DNA from: Methylobacterium goesingense
GTDB lineage: Bacteria > Pseudomonadota > Alphaproteobacteria > Rhizobiales > Beijerinckiaceae
NCBI RefSeq assembly: GCF_022179225.1
Contig: NZ_BPQL01000021.1
Location: 1 to 52,841, forward strand
Direction: 5' to 3'
Length of the DNA stretch: 52,841 bases
Below, piece by piece: positions 28,059 through 36,437 of this stretch (its first letter is position 1; each line of letters opens with the position of its first letter). Under the pieces are notes generated by a model. It was not told the origin of the DNA. It made no database searches and saw nothing but the letters and a program-made list of their open reading frames with translations. The translations under genes were made by a program, and so were the position numbers.

Positions 28059-29279
28059 ATGATCTCCGTGGCCGAGGCGCTGTCGCGCATCCTGGCGAGC
28101 ATCCCGGGTCCGGTGGAGGCGCAGACCGTCCCGATCGCGCAGGCCCCCGGGCGGACGCTGGCCGAGAACGTGCTGGCGGTCCGCACGCAGCCGCCCTTTC
28201 CCGCCTCGGCCATGGACGGCTACGCCGTGCGCGCCGCCGATCTCGATGCGGCCCCCGCCACCCTGCGGCTGATCGGCACCAGTTCCGCCGGCCACGGCTT
28301 CGCGGGCTCGGTCGGACCGGGCGAGGCTGTGCGCATCTTCACCGGTGCCCCCGTTCCCGAGGGCGCGGACGCGATCCTGATCCAGGAGAACGCCGACGCG
28401 ACGCCCGAGACGGTCACGGGTCGCGAACCCGTCCCCACCGGCCGCTTCATCCGCCCGAGCGGTCTCGATTTCCGGCAAGGTGACACTTTGCTGGCGGCCG
28501 GCGACACCCTCGATCCGCGGCGCATCGCCCTCGCGGCTGCAGGCGGCCACGGCACGCTCTCGGTCCGGCGGCGCCCACGCGTGGCGATCCTGGCCACCGG
28601 CGACGAATTGGTGGCGCCGGGTCAGCCCACGCGCTGGGATCAGATCGTGGCCTCCAACGGCCTCGCCGTCGCGGCCCTGGTCCGGGAGGCCGGTGCCGAG
28701 GCGATCGACCTCGGAATCGCCGGGGATACGCTCGAAGCCCTCGACGACGCGATCCTCCGGGCCGTCGCGGCCGATGCTGACCTCCTCGTCACCCTCGGGG
28801 GTGCTTCGGTCGGCGACCATGACCTCGTGCAATCGGCCCTCCATGCGCGGGGGCTCGACCTCGGCTTCTGGCGCGTCGCTCTGCGCCCCGGCAAGCCGTT
28901 GATGCACGGGCGCCTCGGCCGCATGGCCGTACTTGGCCTACCGGGCAACCCGGTGGCCTCGGTGGTCTGTGGGCTGCTGTTCGTGGTGCCGGCGATCCGC
29001 GCACTGCTCGGCGATCCCCTTGCGGAGCGCGACGCGTCGGAGCCGGCGATTCTCGGGTGTGACCTTCCGGAGAACGACCTGCGCCAGGATTACCTCCGGG
29101 CGCGGATCGAGACTGCCCCCGATCGGCTGCCCGTGGTGTATCCCGAGAATCGGCAGGATTCCTCGATGTTGTTCATTCTTGGATCGGCCGAAGCGCTCCT
29201 GATCCGCGCTCCACATGCGCCCAAGGCGCGGACTGGCGAGTCCTGCCGCATCCTGCGCCTCGACCGGCGCCTGCTCTGA
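28059..29279 (+). CDS. moeA: Molybdopterin molybdenumtransferase MoeA
   Basis: 406 residues from ATG 28059 (MISVAEALSRIL). A TTG at 28020, overlapping the moaC stop and preceded by GAGG, would add 13 residues and is a real alternative. MoeA inserts molybdate into adenylated molybdopterin. Motifs: RTQPPFPASAMDGYAVRA, FTGAPVPEGADAILIQE, the MoCF-binding VAILATGDELVAPGQP and VTLGGASVGDHDLV, and VLGLPGNPVASVVCGLLF. In many relatives lexA follows moeA; here it does not. Confidence 0.95.
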   Translation: MISVAEALSRILASIPGPVEAQTVPIAQAPGRTLAENVLAVRTQPPFPASAMDGYAVRAADLDAAPATLRLIGTSSAGHGFAGSVGPGEAVRIFTGAPVPEGADAILIQENADATPETVTGREPVPTGRFIRPSGLDFRQGDTLLAAGDTLDPRRIALAAAGGHGTLSVRRRPRVAILATGDELVAPGQPTRWDQIVASNGLAVAALVREAGAEAIDLGIAGDTLEALDDAILRAVAADADLLVTLGGASVGDHDLVQSALHARGLDLGFWRVALRPGKPLMHGRLGRMAVLGLPGNPVASVVCGLLFVVPAIRALLGDPLAERDASEPAILGCDLPENDLRQDYLRARIETAPDRLPVVYPENRQDSSMLFILGSAEALLIRAPHAPKARTGESCRILRLDRRLL

Positions 29280-29345
29280 TCGAGATCGCCTGCGGGCAAT
29301 CGCCCAATAGGAACACGCCCCCTCACCGGAAGGAGAGGAGGCGCG

Positions 29346-29369
29346 TTGCGCGCAGGCTGTCCTGCGCAA
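29346..29369. terminator. Hairpin between moeA and the convergent 44-aa ORF
   Basis: TTGCGCGCAGG and CCTGCGCAA pair around the loop CTGT, with a two-base bulge. It is followed on the plus strand only by TTAACC, so the U-tract is poor. It could end moeA transcripts or act in both directions between the convergent genes. Confidence 0.35.
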
Positions 29370-29384
29370 TTAACCGGAACCGTA

Positions 29385-29519
29385 TTAGACGAGGTAAAGG
29401 GTCGCCTCAGACCGGAAAACCCGGGGGCAGTGAGCCGCATCGACCCAGGCGCGCGCCTGTTCGACGCTGATCTCGCGGGCGGCAGCGATATCGTTCAGGG
29501 TCATCCAGCGTGATGTCAT
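29385..29519 (-). CDS. 44-residue HTH-like small protein
   Basis: ATG 29519 to TAA 29385, with GAGGTGA eight bases before the start, a strong ribosome-binding site. The protein reads MTSRWMTLNDIAAAREISVE then QARAWVDAAHCPRVFRSEAT and LYLV. MTLNDIAAAREISVEQARAWV has the spacing of the helix-turn-helix in excisionase/MerR-type small DNA-binding proteins, followed by a short strand-like tail in place of the wing. It is about 20 residues shorter than typical excisionases. It lies between moeA and the papain-like gene, on the strand of the latter and 72 nt downstream. Function unknown; DNA binding is an inference from pattern only. Confidence 0.6.
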   Translation of the reverse strand: MTSRWMTLNDIAAAREISVEQARAWVDAAHCPRVFRSEATLYLV

Positions 29520-29591
29520 GATGATTCACCTCGTGATCGCGAGCTCAACGGATGAAACGCCGTTTTGTTTCGCCGGTTTTTCCGGCCCGGT

Positions 29592-30746
29592 TCAGCGCAG
29601 GTAGGTCACGCTGTAGAGCGTCCGCCGCAGCGCCTCCTCGCCGACCCAGACGCGCCCGTTCTCGCAGGCCTCGCGCATCCCCTCGCGCATGCGTGCGCAG
29701 TACTCGCCGGTATTGTCCTGGATCCGATACTGGCAGGTGCCGCCGACCTTGCGACGGGCGATCACCGGGCTCGCATGGTCGGCGTGCAGGTCCGGGTCCT
29801 TGGGGTCGCGGTCCTCCAGCAGGTACCAGCTGTAGCCGATGGTCGGCACCCGGCCATGGTCCAGGGCGTAATCGATCATCGCCAGGATGCGGGTGATCGC
29901 CTTCTGGCTCGGCGGCGTGCCGGAATCGCGCAACTCCACGAACTCCGCCTGGTTGGCGGCTACCCGGTAGGAGACCGGCAGCAGCGGCACGGCCAGAGGC
30001 ACGCGCCGGCAACGGGATTCGACGTGGGCGATCCAGGCCGCGTTGAAGGTGTCGGTCTGGGGATGGCGTAGATGCGGTACGGTGCCGGCGAGGCTGCGGA
30101 AGCTCATCGGCCTCGGCGCGAGCCGGCTGCGGTAGCGCAGGCGCCGCAGGGTCGGATTGGCGTAGCGGTACCCGTCGTTGGAGGGCAGGTCGCGATCCTC
30201 GCAGAGCCCGCCGATATTGTAGAGGAGGGCTGCCGTATCCTCCTCGCCGCCCTCGATCTTGTCGAAGTACGGGAGCAGCTTTGGGTTACCGATGTTGGAC
30301 ATCTCGGCCGCGTTCCGGCTCCAGGCGATGTCGGCACGCCAGTTCGGATGGGCCTTCAGGTGCTCGCGCAGGGCCGGAATCGCCGCGAGGCGCTCAGGGT
30401 CCGCGAAGTAGGTCTTCGTGGCGACGTCCAGCGGCGCGATCTGGCGCCCGAGCCGGTGCGAAATCATGTCGGCGGTGGCGTAGGCAAAGCAGATCGCGCT
30501 CTCGCCCTGGTTCATGGGCATCTCGCGCGGGGACGGCGACAGGGCGACGTCGCGGGTGCCCTCGTGCACGTCGAAGGGGATGCGGGTCTCCACCGTCGCG
30601 CAGGTGGGATTGCGCCGATGGGTCGCCTGGAGCGGCAGGATGCGCGGATCGACCTGGGCCAGGGCCGGCAGCGCCCAGGTGGCCAGCGCCGCCGCGCAGG
30701 CGGCGATGACCGGGCCCGGAAATCGGCTGGACCGGCGGCCGCGCAC
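29592..30746 (-). CDS. Secreted papain-like (C1-type) cysteine peptidase homologue, probable
   Basis: 384 residues from GTG 30746, three bases after the rsmB stop, so co-transcribed. A signal peptide (VIAACAAALATWALPALAQ) marks export. NQGESAICFAYATADM contains Gln80 and Cys86 with exactly the Q-G-x4-C-aromatic-A-aromatic spacing of papain (Gln19, Cys25). Near the C-terminus, ADHASPVIARRK (His324) and YRIQDNTGEYC (Asn345) stand where the His and Asn of the triad are expected. Several extra cysteines (NPTCATVE, GGLCEDRD, GGTCQYRI) may form disulfides. No known bacterial subfamily is recognised. Peptidase activity is inferred from motif spacing alone. Confidence 0.8.
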   Translation of the reverse strand: MRGRRSSRFPGPVIAACAAALATWALPALAQVDPRILPLQATHRRNPTCATVETRIPFDVHEGTRDVALSPSPREMPMNQGESAICFAYATADMISHRLGRQIAPLDVATKTYFADPERLAAIPALREHLKAHPNWRADIAWSRNAAEMSNIGNPKLLPYFDKIEGGEEDTAALLYNIGGLCEDRDLPSNDGYRYANPTLRRLRYRSRLAPRPMSFRSLAGTVPHLRHPQTDTFNAAWIAHVESRCRRVPLAVPLLPVSYRVAANQAEFVELRDSGTPPSQKAITRILAMIDYALDHGRVPTIGYSWYLLEDRDPKDPDLHADHASPVIARRKVGGTCQYRIQDNTGEYCARMREGMREACENGRVWVGEEALRRTLYSVTYLR

Positions 30747-30749
30747 CGC

Positions 30750-32120
30750 TCAATCCCCCCGGACGAGCCGGCTCGCGAAGAAACCGTCGAGGCCACCGCG
30801 TGTCTCCGGCGTGGCGCCGCCGAGGTGGGCCGGCAGGGTCCGCAGGTCGCCGGAAGCGTCGATGACCTCGGACAGGCCGCCGACCTCGTCCACACGCACC
30901 GCGACGCGCGAAAAATTCGGGTTGCGGGTCAGGAAGGTCGCCACCTGCGCCTCGCCCTCCTCGGGCTCCAGCGAGCAGGTGCAGTAGACGAGGTGACCGC
31001 CCGGACGGACCAGGGTCGCGGCCTTGTCGAACAGGCGCTTCTGCAGGCCGATGAGCCGGCTGACGTCGCTCTCGGTCTTGGTCCAGGCTACATCCGGGTG
31101 CCGCCGCAAGGTGCCGGTGGCCGAGCAGGGCGCATCCAGCAGGACCGCGTCGAAGGCGGCCTCGTCCGGGAGGGCCAGAGCGTCGCCGACCTGGATCTCC
31201 GCCTCCAGGCCGAGACGGGCGAAGTTCTGCGACAGGCGTTCGAGGCGCGGGCTGGATCGGTCGACGGCGAGCACCGAGGCCCCAGCGGCCGCGAGTTGCG
31301 CGGTCTTACCGCCCGGCGCGGCGCAGAGGTCGGCGACGCGATCGCCGGGCTTTACGGCGAGGAGCCGCGCCGGCAGGGCGGCGGCGGCGTCCTGCACCCA
31401 CCATTGCCCCTCGGCGTAACCGGGCAAGTCCGCGACGTTGGAGCGGACCTCGTGCAGGCGCACGCTGCCGGTCGGCAGGGCCACGCCGCCGAGGCGCTCG
31501 GCCCATTCGGCCACCGAACCCCGCACCGTGATGTCGAGGGCGGCGCCCTGAAGATGCGCGGCCGCGATGGCGCGGGCGGTCTCGGGCCCGTAGGCGGCGC
31601 TCCAGCGCCGGGCGAGCCAGTCCGGCGTGTTGTCGGCCAGCGGATCGCCGGGTTGGGCCAGGATCTCGGCGCGCTCGCGCACGATCCGGCGCAGGACCGC
31701 GTTCACGAGGCCGGACAGGTGCTGGAGCTGCGGATCGGCCTTGGCGAGGCGGACCCCGAGATCGACCGCCGCGTGGTCGGGCACGTTGAGGTCGAGGATC
31801 TGCACGGCGCCGGTCGCCAGCAGCGCCACGAGGCGCGGCTGATCCTCGGGCAGCCCCTGCGACATCCGCGCGGCGAGCACCCTGCGCAGGAAGCCGAGGC
31901 GCCGGAAGGTGGCGGTGGCGATGGCGCGGGCGAGGCCCGCATCGGCGGCATCGAGCCCGGCGGTGCGGCTCGCCTGGGCAAGCGCATCCTCGAGGGCGAA
32001 GCCGCGGGTCTTGCCGACGAGGTCGGCCACCGCGCCTTGCGCGACCTGCCGCGCCGCGAGCCCCGCGATGGTGCGGTCGATCGGCGCCGACGGCGCATCC
32101 GTGTTGCGGCGTATCGCCAT
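30750..32120 (-). CDS. rsmB: RsmB-type RNA (cytosine-5) methyltransferase
   Basis: 456 residues from ATG 32120, with AGGAAG upstream. It methylates cytosine in rRNA (C967 of 16S in E. coli RsmB) with S-adenosylmethionine. The N-terminal 150 residues form a NusB-like RNA-binding domain (LARAIATATFRRLGFLRRVL, HLSGLVNAVLRRIVRERAEI). The C-terminal domain has SAM motif I DLCAAPGGKTAQLAAAG, motif IV LLDAPCSATGTLRRHPDVAW and motif VI VYCTCSLEPEEGEAQ with the two cysteines needed for catalysis and release. It is divergent from the SdhAF4-like gene, 82 nt away. Confidence 0.94.
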   Translation of the reverse strand: MAIRRNTDAPSAPIDRTIAGLAARQVAQGAVADLVGKTRGFALEDALAQASRTAGLDAADAGLARAIATATFRRLGFLRRVLAARMSQGLPEDQPRLVALLATGAVQILDLNVPDHAAVDLGVRLAKADPQLQHLSGLVNAVLRRIVRERAEILAQPGDPLADNTPDWLARRWSAAYGPETARAIAAAHLQGAALDITVRGSVAEWAERLGGVALPTGSVRLHEVRSNVADLPGYAEGQWWVQDAAAALPARLLAVKPGDRVADLCAAPGGKTAQLAAAGASVLAVDRSSPRLERLSQNFARLGLEAEIQVGDALALPDEAAFDAVLLDAPCSATGTLRRHPDVAWTKTESDVSRLIGLQKRLFDKAATLVRPGGHLVYCTCSLEPEEGEAQVATFLTRNPNFSRVAVRVDEVGGLSEVIDASGDLRTLPAHLGGATPETRGGLDGFFASRLVRGD

Positions 32121-32202
32121 GAATGCCACTTCCTGAAGATGGGTCCGTTCGCGACGGGCCGTGTCCCCCTGCCCTTCCACCCGACACACCGAGATGCAAG
32201 CC

Positions 32203-32436
32203 ATGACGAGCCCCGAGCCGACGGAAAACCGCGCCGACGAGACCCGGCCGCCGCCCGCTAAGCGTGATCTGACCCCGGAGGCCGCCCGTGCGCTCGCCGA
32301 GGCGGCCGAGCGCCGCGCCGCCATCGACGCGCGCGCGGCCGAGATCGCCACCGCCCGCGAGCGCCAAGGCCGGGGCGGACTGGAGCCGGTGCGCTACGAC
32401 GATTGGGAGATCAAGGGCATCGCGGTCGACTTCTGA
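32203..32436 (+). CDS. DUF1674 / succinate dehydrogenase assembly factor 4-like protein
   Basis: 77 residues from ATG 32203 (ATG 32194 is possible). The C-terminus GGLEPVRYDDWEIKGIAVDF is the DUF1674 signature (RYxDWExKGxxxDF). The eukaryotic relative SDHAF4 protects the flavinated SdhA subunit; a similar role in bacteria is inference. The N-terminal part is Ala/Glu/Arg-rich and probably helical. It is the first plus-strand gene after the rsmB promoter gap. Confidence 0.88.
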   Translation: MTSPEPTENRADETRPPPAKRDLTPEAARALAEAAERRAAIDARAAEIATARERQGRGGLEPVRYDDWEIKGIAVDF

Positions 32437-32498
32437 GAGCCGGAACGTCGTGGGCGCCGCCCCGTTGACCGCGTCCCAGTTCAGACGCGAGGACGACC

Positions 32499-32807
32499 AT
32501 GGCGACGAAGGTTTCAGGCAGCAATGCGGGTACGGGCGCGCACGGTGAGGTCGCCCTGGCGCGGGGCCAATCGGTGGCCATGCGGATGTGGCGCGACGAG
32601 GCACCCGGCACCGACAAGCCGATGGCGAGCCGGCCCTACGAGACGGTCGGCTACGTCATCGCCGGCCGCGCCGAGCTGACGGTGAGCGGCGAGAAGGTCC
32701 TGCTGGAACCAGGTGACTCCTGGCTGGTGCCCGAGGGGGCCGAGCACACCTACACGATCCTCGAGGCCTTCACGGCAGTGGAAGCCACTTCGCCGCCGGC
32801 GCGTTGA
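32499..32807 (+). CDS. Small cupin-domain protein
   Basis: 102 residues. A single conserved cupin barrel: YETVGYVIAGRAELTVSGEK in motif 1 and LLEPGDSWLVPEGAEHTYTI in motif 2. Motif 1 has no histidine pair, so only one His in motif 2 is available and a metal site is uncertain. Its ATG follows GAGGACGACC. Function unknown. It is 62 nt after the DUF1674 gene and probably co-transcribed. Confidence 0.88.
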   Translation: MATKVSGSNAGTGAHGEVALARGQSVAMRMWRDEAPGTDKPMASRPYETVGYVIAGRAELTVSGEKVLLEPGDSWLVPEGAEHTYTILEAFTAVEATSPPAR

Positions 32808-33077
32808 GACCTGACTGCTAGGCACGAGGGCGGCCGGAGCGCGATTCGTGGCGCCGTTTTTCGGGCCACGGGATGCGCAGGGCGCATGCTCTCGCATCGA
32901 CGGAGACCGTATCCCGAAGAAATCCGATCGGGCGTCACCGCATCTGGCATGAAACCAAGGCGAATCCGGTGGTATTCCGGCAGCTGTTGCTGAATTGTTG
33001 CTGCGAATCGCTCACGGATGATGTCGTGTCGACGTGTTGAGGTCGACGCCCGATCAATCGTTGGATCTCACGATCAC
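32808..33077. other. Intergenic stretch or long 3' region after the cupin gene
   Basis: 270 nt without a convincing coding frame, ending in a clear plus-strand terminator. It could be an unusually long 3' UTR or hold an independent small RNA whose 3' end is that terminator. No promoter could be assigned. Confidence 0.35.
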
Positions 33078-33110
33078 GCCCGCCCGGCTTCAGCCGCGGC
33101 GGGCTCTTTT
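33078..33110 (+). terminator. Rho-independent terminator, plus strand
   Basis: GCCCGCC at 33078-33084 pairs with GGCGGGC at 33098-33104 around a 13-nt loop, in which CGGC and GCCG may extend the pairing. It is followed by TCTTTTG. The polarity fits plus-strand transcripts, not the araC-type gene that ends at 33165 on the other strand. Confidence 0.75.
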
Positions 33111-33164
33111 GTTTCGCGGGCGATCGTTCGGATACCGCGGCTGCGCTCGCCGGGCGCGCTCGTC

Positions 33165-34241
33165 TCAGGACGATAGGGGCGCCCGGTTCAAACCTTGGAA
33201 CCAGGATCGCAGACAATCCGGTACAAGGTCGTCCACCACGCCGCGCTGCGGTGCGCGGACCTCGTTGCGAAGCTGCGCGGGCGCGAGGCCGTAGGCCCCC
33301 TTGAAGGCACGCGAGCCATGGCTCGGCGTCGAGAATCCGAAACGCCACATCAGCGTCGAGATCCGCACGTCGCCCCCCTGACTGAGGATCGCCGACCGCA
33401 GGCGGGCCACCCGGCGCCTTATGATCTCCTGCGCGACCCCGCCGACCGGCGCAAAGGCGCGGTAGAGGGAGCTGCGGGACAGGCCGGAGCCGGATGCGAC
33501 CGCGTTCACGTCGAGATTTCGTTGTCCGAGATTCGCATCGATGAAGAGCAAGGCTCGCAGGCGCCTTGCGGCGTCGAGGTCGTCGTCGACATCCTCCGGC
33601 CAGGAACGCTCCGGCCAGGAGCGCTCCGGCCAAGACGATGGGTCGCCGGCGGGACGCAGCAATTCGGCAAGCAGGCGGCTCCCGCCGCGTGTGACATCGG
33701 GGGTGCCGAATGTCCCGCGAGCGAGTGAGAAGACCGCCTCGGCGAGGGCGGGAAAGGTGGCGCGGGGAAGAATGCACCCGTGCAGGCTGCGGATGTTCGG
33801 CACCGCTTCCTCGACCACGTCACGGGCCAGCGAGACCGTGACGTAGTCGGCATCGTACAGAACCGTGCGCTGCGGAAGCGTCGTATCGAACAGAACGGTA
33901 TCGCCGGACGCGAGTACGCGCTCGTTCCCCGGGGCGCCTGCCAGCATGCGTCCCGACCGTAGGACCTGGATGTTGATGTGTTCGTGCTCGTCCCGCCGGA
34001 CGCGGGGCACTTCGCGCTGATGGACAGCACCGACGATCTGCCGGTCGAACAGCAGCAGCCCGGCGGCGCGGCGCCCCAGCAAGGTCGCCTCGAACCGGTC
34101 GCCGATCCGCGACACGGTCGAACCTGCGGCATAGAGATCGTGGTAGGCCCCGAAGCTTTCTGGCCCGGCTTGGGGGAAGACGGCCTGGTTCACGGCAATC
34201 CCGTCCGCATTGCGATCGGCGACGGGCCGCCACCCCCACAT
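33165..34241 (-). CDS. AraC-family transcriptional regulator
   Basis: 358 residues. The first 200 residues resemble the AraC-binding-like (AraC_binding_2) sensing domain: RIGDRFEATLLGRRAAGLLL, HINIQVLRSGRMLAGAPGNE and RVLASGDTVLFDTTLP. The C-terminus has two HTHs: DVNAVASGSGLSRSSLYRAF and VRISTLMWRFGFSTPSHGSR followed by AFKGAYGLAPAQLRNEV. Between them is a three-fold 15-bp tandem repeat (33594-33638) encoding SWPERSWPERSWPED. It is divergent from the MFS gene, which it may control. No good ribosome-binding site precedes ATG 34241; the start is the least certain part. Confidence 0.9.
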   Translation of the reverse strand: MWGWRPVADRNADGIAVNQAVFPQAGPESFGAYHDLYAAGSTVSRIGDRFEATLLGRRAAGLLLFDRQIVGAVHQREVPRVRRDEHEHINIQVLRSGRMLAGAPGNERVLASGDTVLFDTTLPQRTVLYDADYVTVSLARDVVEEAVPNIRSLHGCILPRATFPALAEAVFSLARGTFGTPDVTRGGSRLLAELLRPAGDPSSWPERSWPERSWPEDVDDDLDAARRLRALLFIDANLGQRNLDVNAVASGSGLSRSSLYRAFAPVGGVAQEIIRRRVARLRSAILSQGGDVRISTLMWRFGFSTPSHGSRAFKGAYGLAPAQLRNEVRAPQRGVVDDLVPDCLRSWFQGLNRAPLSS

Positions 34242-34615
34242 CGGTGAACCGGGAGGGGCTCTGAGATCCTGCTATCCATCGCCGTCCTCACGCACCTCAT
34301 GTTTGCAAGGTAGTCTGACGATTGGCAATTATAAGGCTCGCAGACACAGCACGAATTCGTGATCATTACAAAGGCGTTACGTCGATCTGACAGGAAACCC
34401 CGCTGTTTCGGGAAGAGACGCCTCGCAACGCCGAAACGTGTGTTCGATCGCCACGCTCGACTGCCTCGCAAATCGTTCCGGCATGCGACGGACATCGGTC
34501 GATCGTGATGCGAACACGCGTTGCGACGCCTGACGATTTCCTCGAAGAGGAACGATCGCGCCGGCCGATCGACGCGCGACGGCATCGCTCCAACGACCCG
34601 GCGGATGGACCATAC
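34242..34615. promoter_or_regulatory. Divergent intergenic region between the AraC-type and MFS genes
   Basis: 374 nt, noticeably AT-richer near 34300-34400 than the flanks (for example GCAATTATAAGG). It should contain both promoters and any operator for the AraC-type protein. No clear repeat pair could be assigned as operator. Confidence 0.45.
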
Positions 34616-35971
34616 ATGAGGCCGCCGTCCCCTGAATCTCAGGACCCTGCCGGTTCCGTCCGCCTCGCGCTCCTGCTCGGTGGGATTCAGCTGCTCGCCT
34701 TCAGCGAGCGGTTCCTTCTCACCGTGGTGGCTCAACCGCTGAAGCTCGACCTGGACCTCACCGATGCGCAACTCGGTTTCCTGCAGGGCTCCGCGTTCGT
34801 GCTGCTCCATGCCCTCGGTATGCCGGCCTGGGGCGAGATTGCCGACCGGGGCCACCGGCGCGCGCTGCTCGTCGCCGGCATCCTCCTGTGGAGCGCCGCC
34901 GGCATCGCCTTCGGATTGGCGGGGCCTTTCCTGCTCCTGGTCGTCGCGCGGATGCTGCTCGGGCTCGGGCAGGCCGTGGTCGCGCCGGCTGCGCTGTCCC
35001 TGCTGGCCTACCGCTCGCCGCCCGGCCGCCTCGGACGGGGCGTGTCCTGGCTGACCGCCGGCGCGAGCCTGGGGCGCAGCCTCGCCCTGCTCGCGGGGGG
35101 AGCCCTCCTCGCCCTGCTGACCGCCATCGGGGGATTGTCTCTACCGATCGCCGGCCACCTCCCCCCGTGGCGGGCCCTGCTCATCATCGCCTGCCTCCCC
35201 AACCTGCTCGCCCTCGTGGCTGCCCTAAACATCGCCGAGCCGCCGGCGCGGCGGAGCATCCAGGCCCGGGCACGCCGCGCGCGTGCCTGGGCCTGGATGC
35301 TTCGCCATCGCACCCTCTACCTCGCCCTATTCGGGGCGGCCGCCTGCGCGGTTCTGGTGGCGCAGACCCTCGCGGCCTGGGCACCGACATTCTACGTCCG
35401 CACCCACGGGCTGACGCCCGCCGAGAGCGGCGTGCGCCTCGGCTTGGTGATGCTCCTGATCGCCCCCATGGGTCACCTTGCGGGGGGACATGTCCTCGAC
35501 AAGGCAGGCGCGTCCGGCCGGCGTATCGCGGCGGTCCGGATGCTGTGCACCGGGCTGCTCCTCGTGCCGCCCTGCAGCGCGATGATGACGCTGTCGGCGA
35601 GCCTACCGGTCTCGCTGGCGGGATTCGGCTTGCTAGCGGCGGTGCTCGGCCTCACGAGTCCGGCGGCGCTGGCTTTCCTGCAGTTCCTAACCCCAGCCGC
35701 CATGCGGGGGTTCGTGAGCGCCGTATTCATCGCGGGCGTGACACTGACGGCGCTGGGCCTGGGGCCGATATCGGTCGGAATCCTCAACGACCGCGTATTT
35801 GGACCGGCCGCCGTTGGGTCGGCCATGCTGACCGTGTTCATCGCGACGGCTCTGATCGGCGCGACACTGACCTATGTTCTGGGTAGACCCGCCCGTAGGA
35901 CGCGGCGGGCCTCGCTGCTCGAACCGGCGTTTGCAGAGACTGGAACCGCGGATGCCCCGCATCGGCCGTGA
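34616..35971 (+). CDS. MFS transporter
   Basis: 451 residues from ATG 34616 (GGATGGA upstream); ATG 34508 would add 36 hydrophilic residues. About twelve membrane helices alternate with short loops. The MFS motif A after helix 2 reads GEIADRGHRRALLVAG. The central loop ARRSIQARARRARAWAWMLR is basic and cytoplasmic, separating the two six-helix halves. The substrate cannot be told; the pattern resembles organic-anion (spinster-like) members. Divergent to an AraC regulator, it is probably induced by a ligand of that protein. Confidence 0.9.
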   Translation: MRPPSPESQDPAGSVRLALLLGGIQLLAFSERFLLTVVAQPLKLDLDLTDAQLGFLQGSAFVLLHALGMPAWGEIADRGHRRALLVAGILLWSAAGIAFGLAGPFLLLVVARMLLGLGQAVVAPAALSLLAYRSPPGRLGRGVSWLTAGASLGRSLALLAGGALLALLTAIGGLSLPIAGHLPPWRALLIIACLPNLLALVAALNIAEPPARRSIQARARRARAWAWMLRHRTLYLALFGAAACAVLVAQTLAAWAPTFYVRTHGLTPAESGVRLGLVMLLIAPMGHLAGGHVLDKAGASGRRIAAVRMLCTGLLLVPPCSAMMTLSASLPVSLAGFGLLAAVLGLTSPAALAFLQFLTPAAMRGFVSAVFIAGVTLTALGLGPISVGILNDRVFGPAAVGSAMLTVFIATALIGATLTYVLGRPARRTRRASLLEPAFAETGTADAPHRP

Positions 35972-36128
35972 TGCGACCCGTGTCCGCGTTCCACCGCACC
36001 GCATGGGGTGGCGAGCCACGTCCAAGCCCTCAAGCACTCCATCCGCGACGGGACGTCCAGCCGACCGGCGCATGTGATGAAGAGGGACGGGCGCGAACCG
36101 ATCGCGAAAAGCTTCCGGCAAGCGGTTC
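35972..36128. other. Short non-coding stretch after the MFS gene
   Basis: 157 nt; no terminator with a U-tract was found. Confidence 0.35.
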
Positions 36129-36437
36129 TCAGCCGCGCGAAGCGCGCGTCTCCCAGCCCGTTCGGCCCTCGGCCATTCCATGTTGCAGGAAGTGCAGGAG
36201 CGGACAGACGCGGATCGCGGCGACATCCGGATTCGCGTCGAGATAGCCATGGGTACTGAAGTCCGGACCCGGATCGTTGCGATCCTTCCAGCCGATCAGA
36301 AGGTAGTGTTCGATCGGGCTCAGATCGTGCGCAGCAACTTCCGGGTAGACGCGAATATAATACGCCTCATCGAAGTACCGTAATGCTGGTTTTCGACCGC
36401 CCTTCGAGCGTAAACGAATTCTTTCGACAAAAGACAT
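36129..36437 (-). pseudogene. Truncated glycosyltransferase-associated N-terminal fragment
   Basis: 102 residues. It carries two copies of a repeat found at the N-terminus of large glycosyltransferases and related surface proteins: YFDEAYYIRVYPEVAAHDLS with PIEHYLLIGWKDRNDPGPDF, then STHGYLDANPDVAAIRVCPL with LHFLQHGMAEGR. In full proteins this is followed by a catalytic domain of several hundred residues; here a stop comes after a 10-residue tail and no catalytic sequence is found downstream. It may be a remnant, or a short stand-alone protein. It lies in a sparsely coding, AT-richer stretch. Confidence 0.6.
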
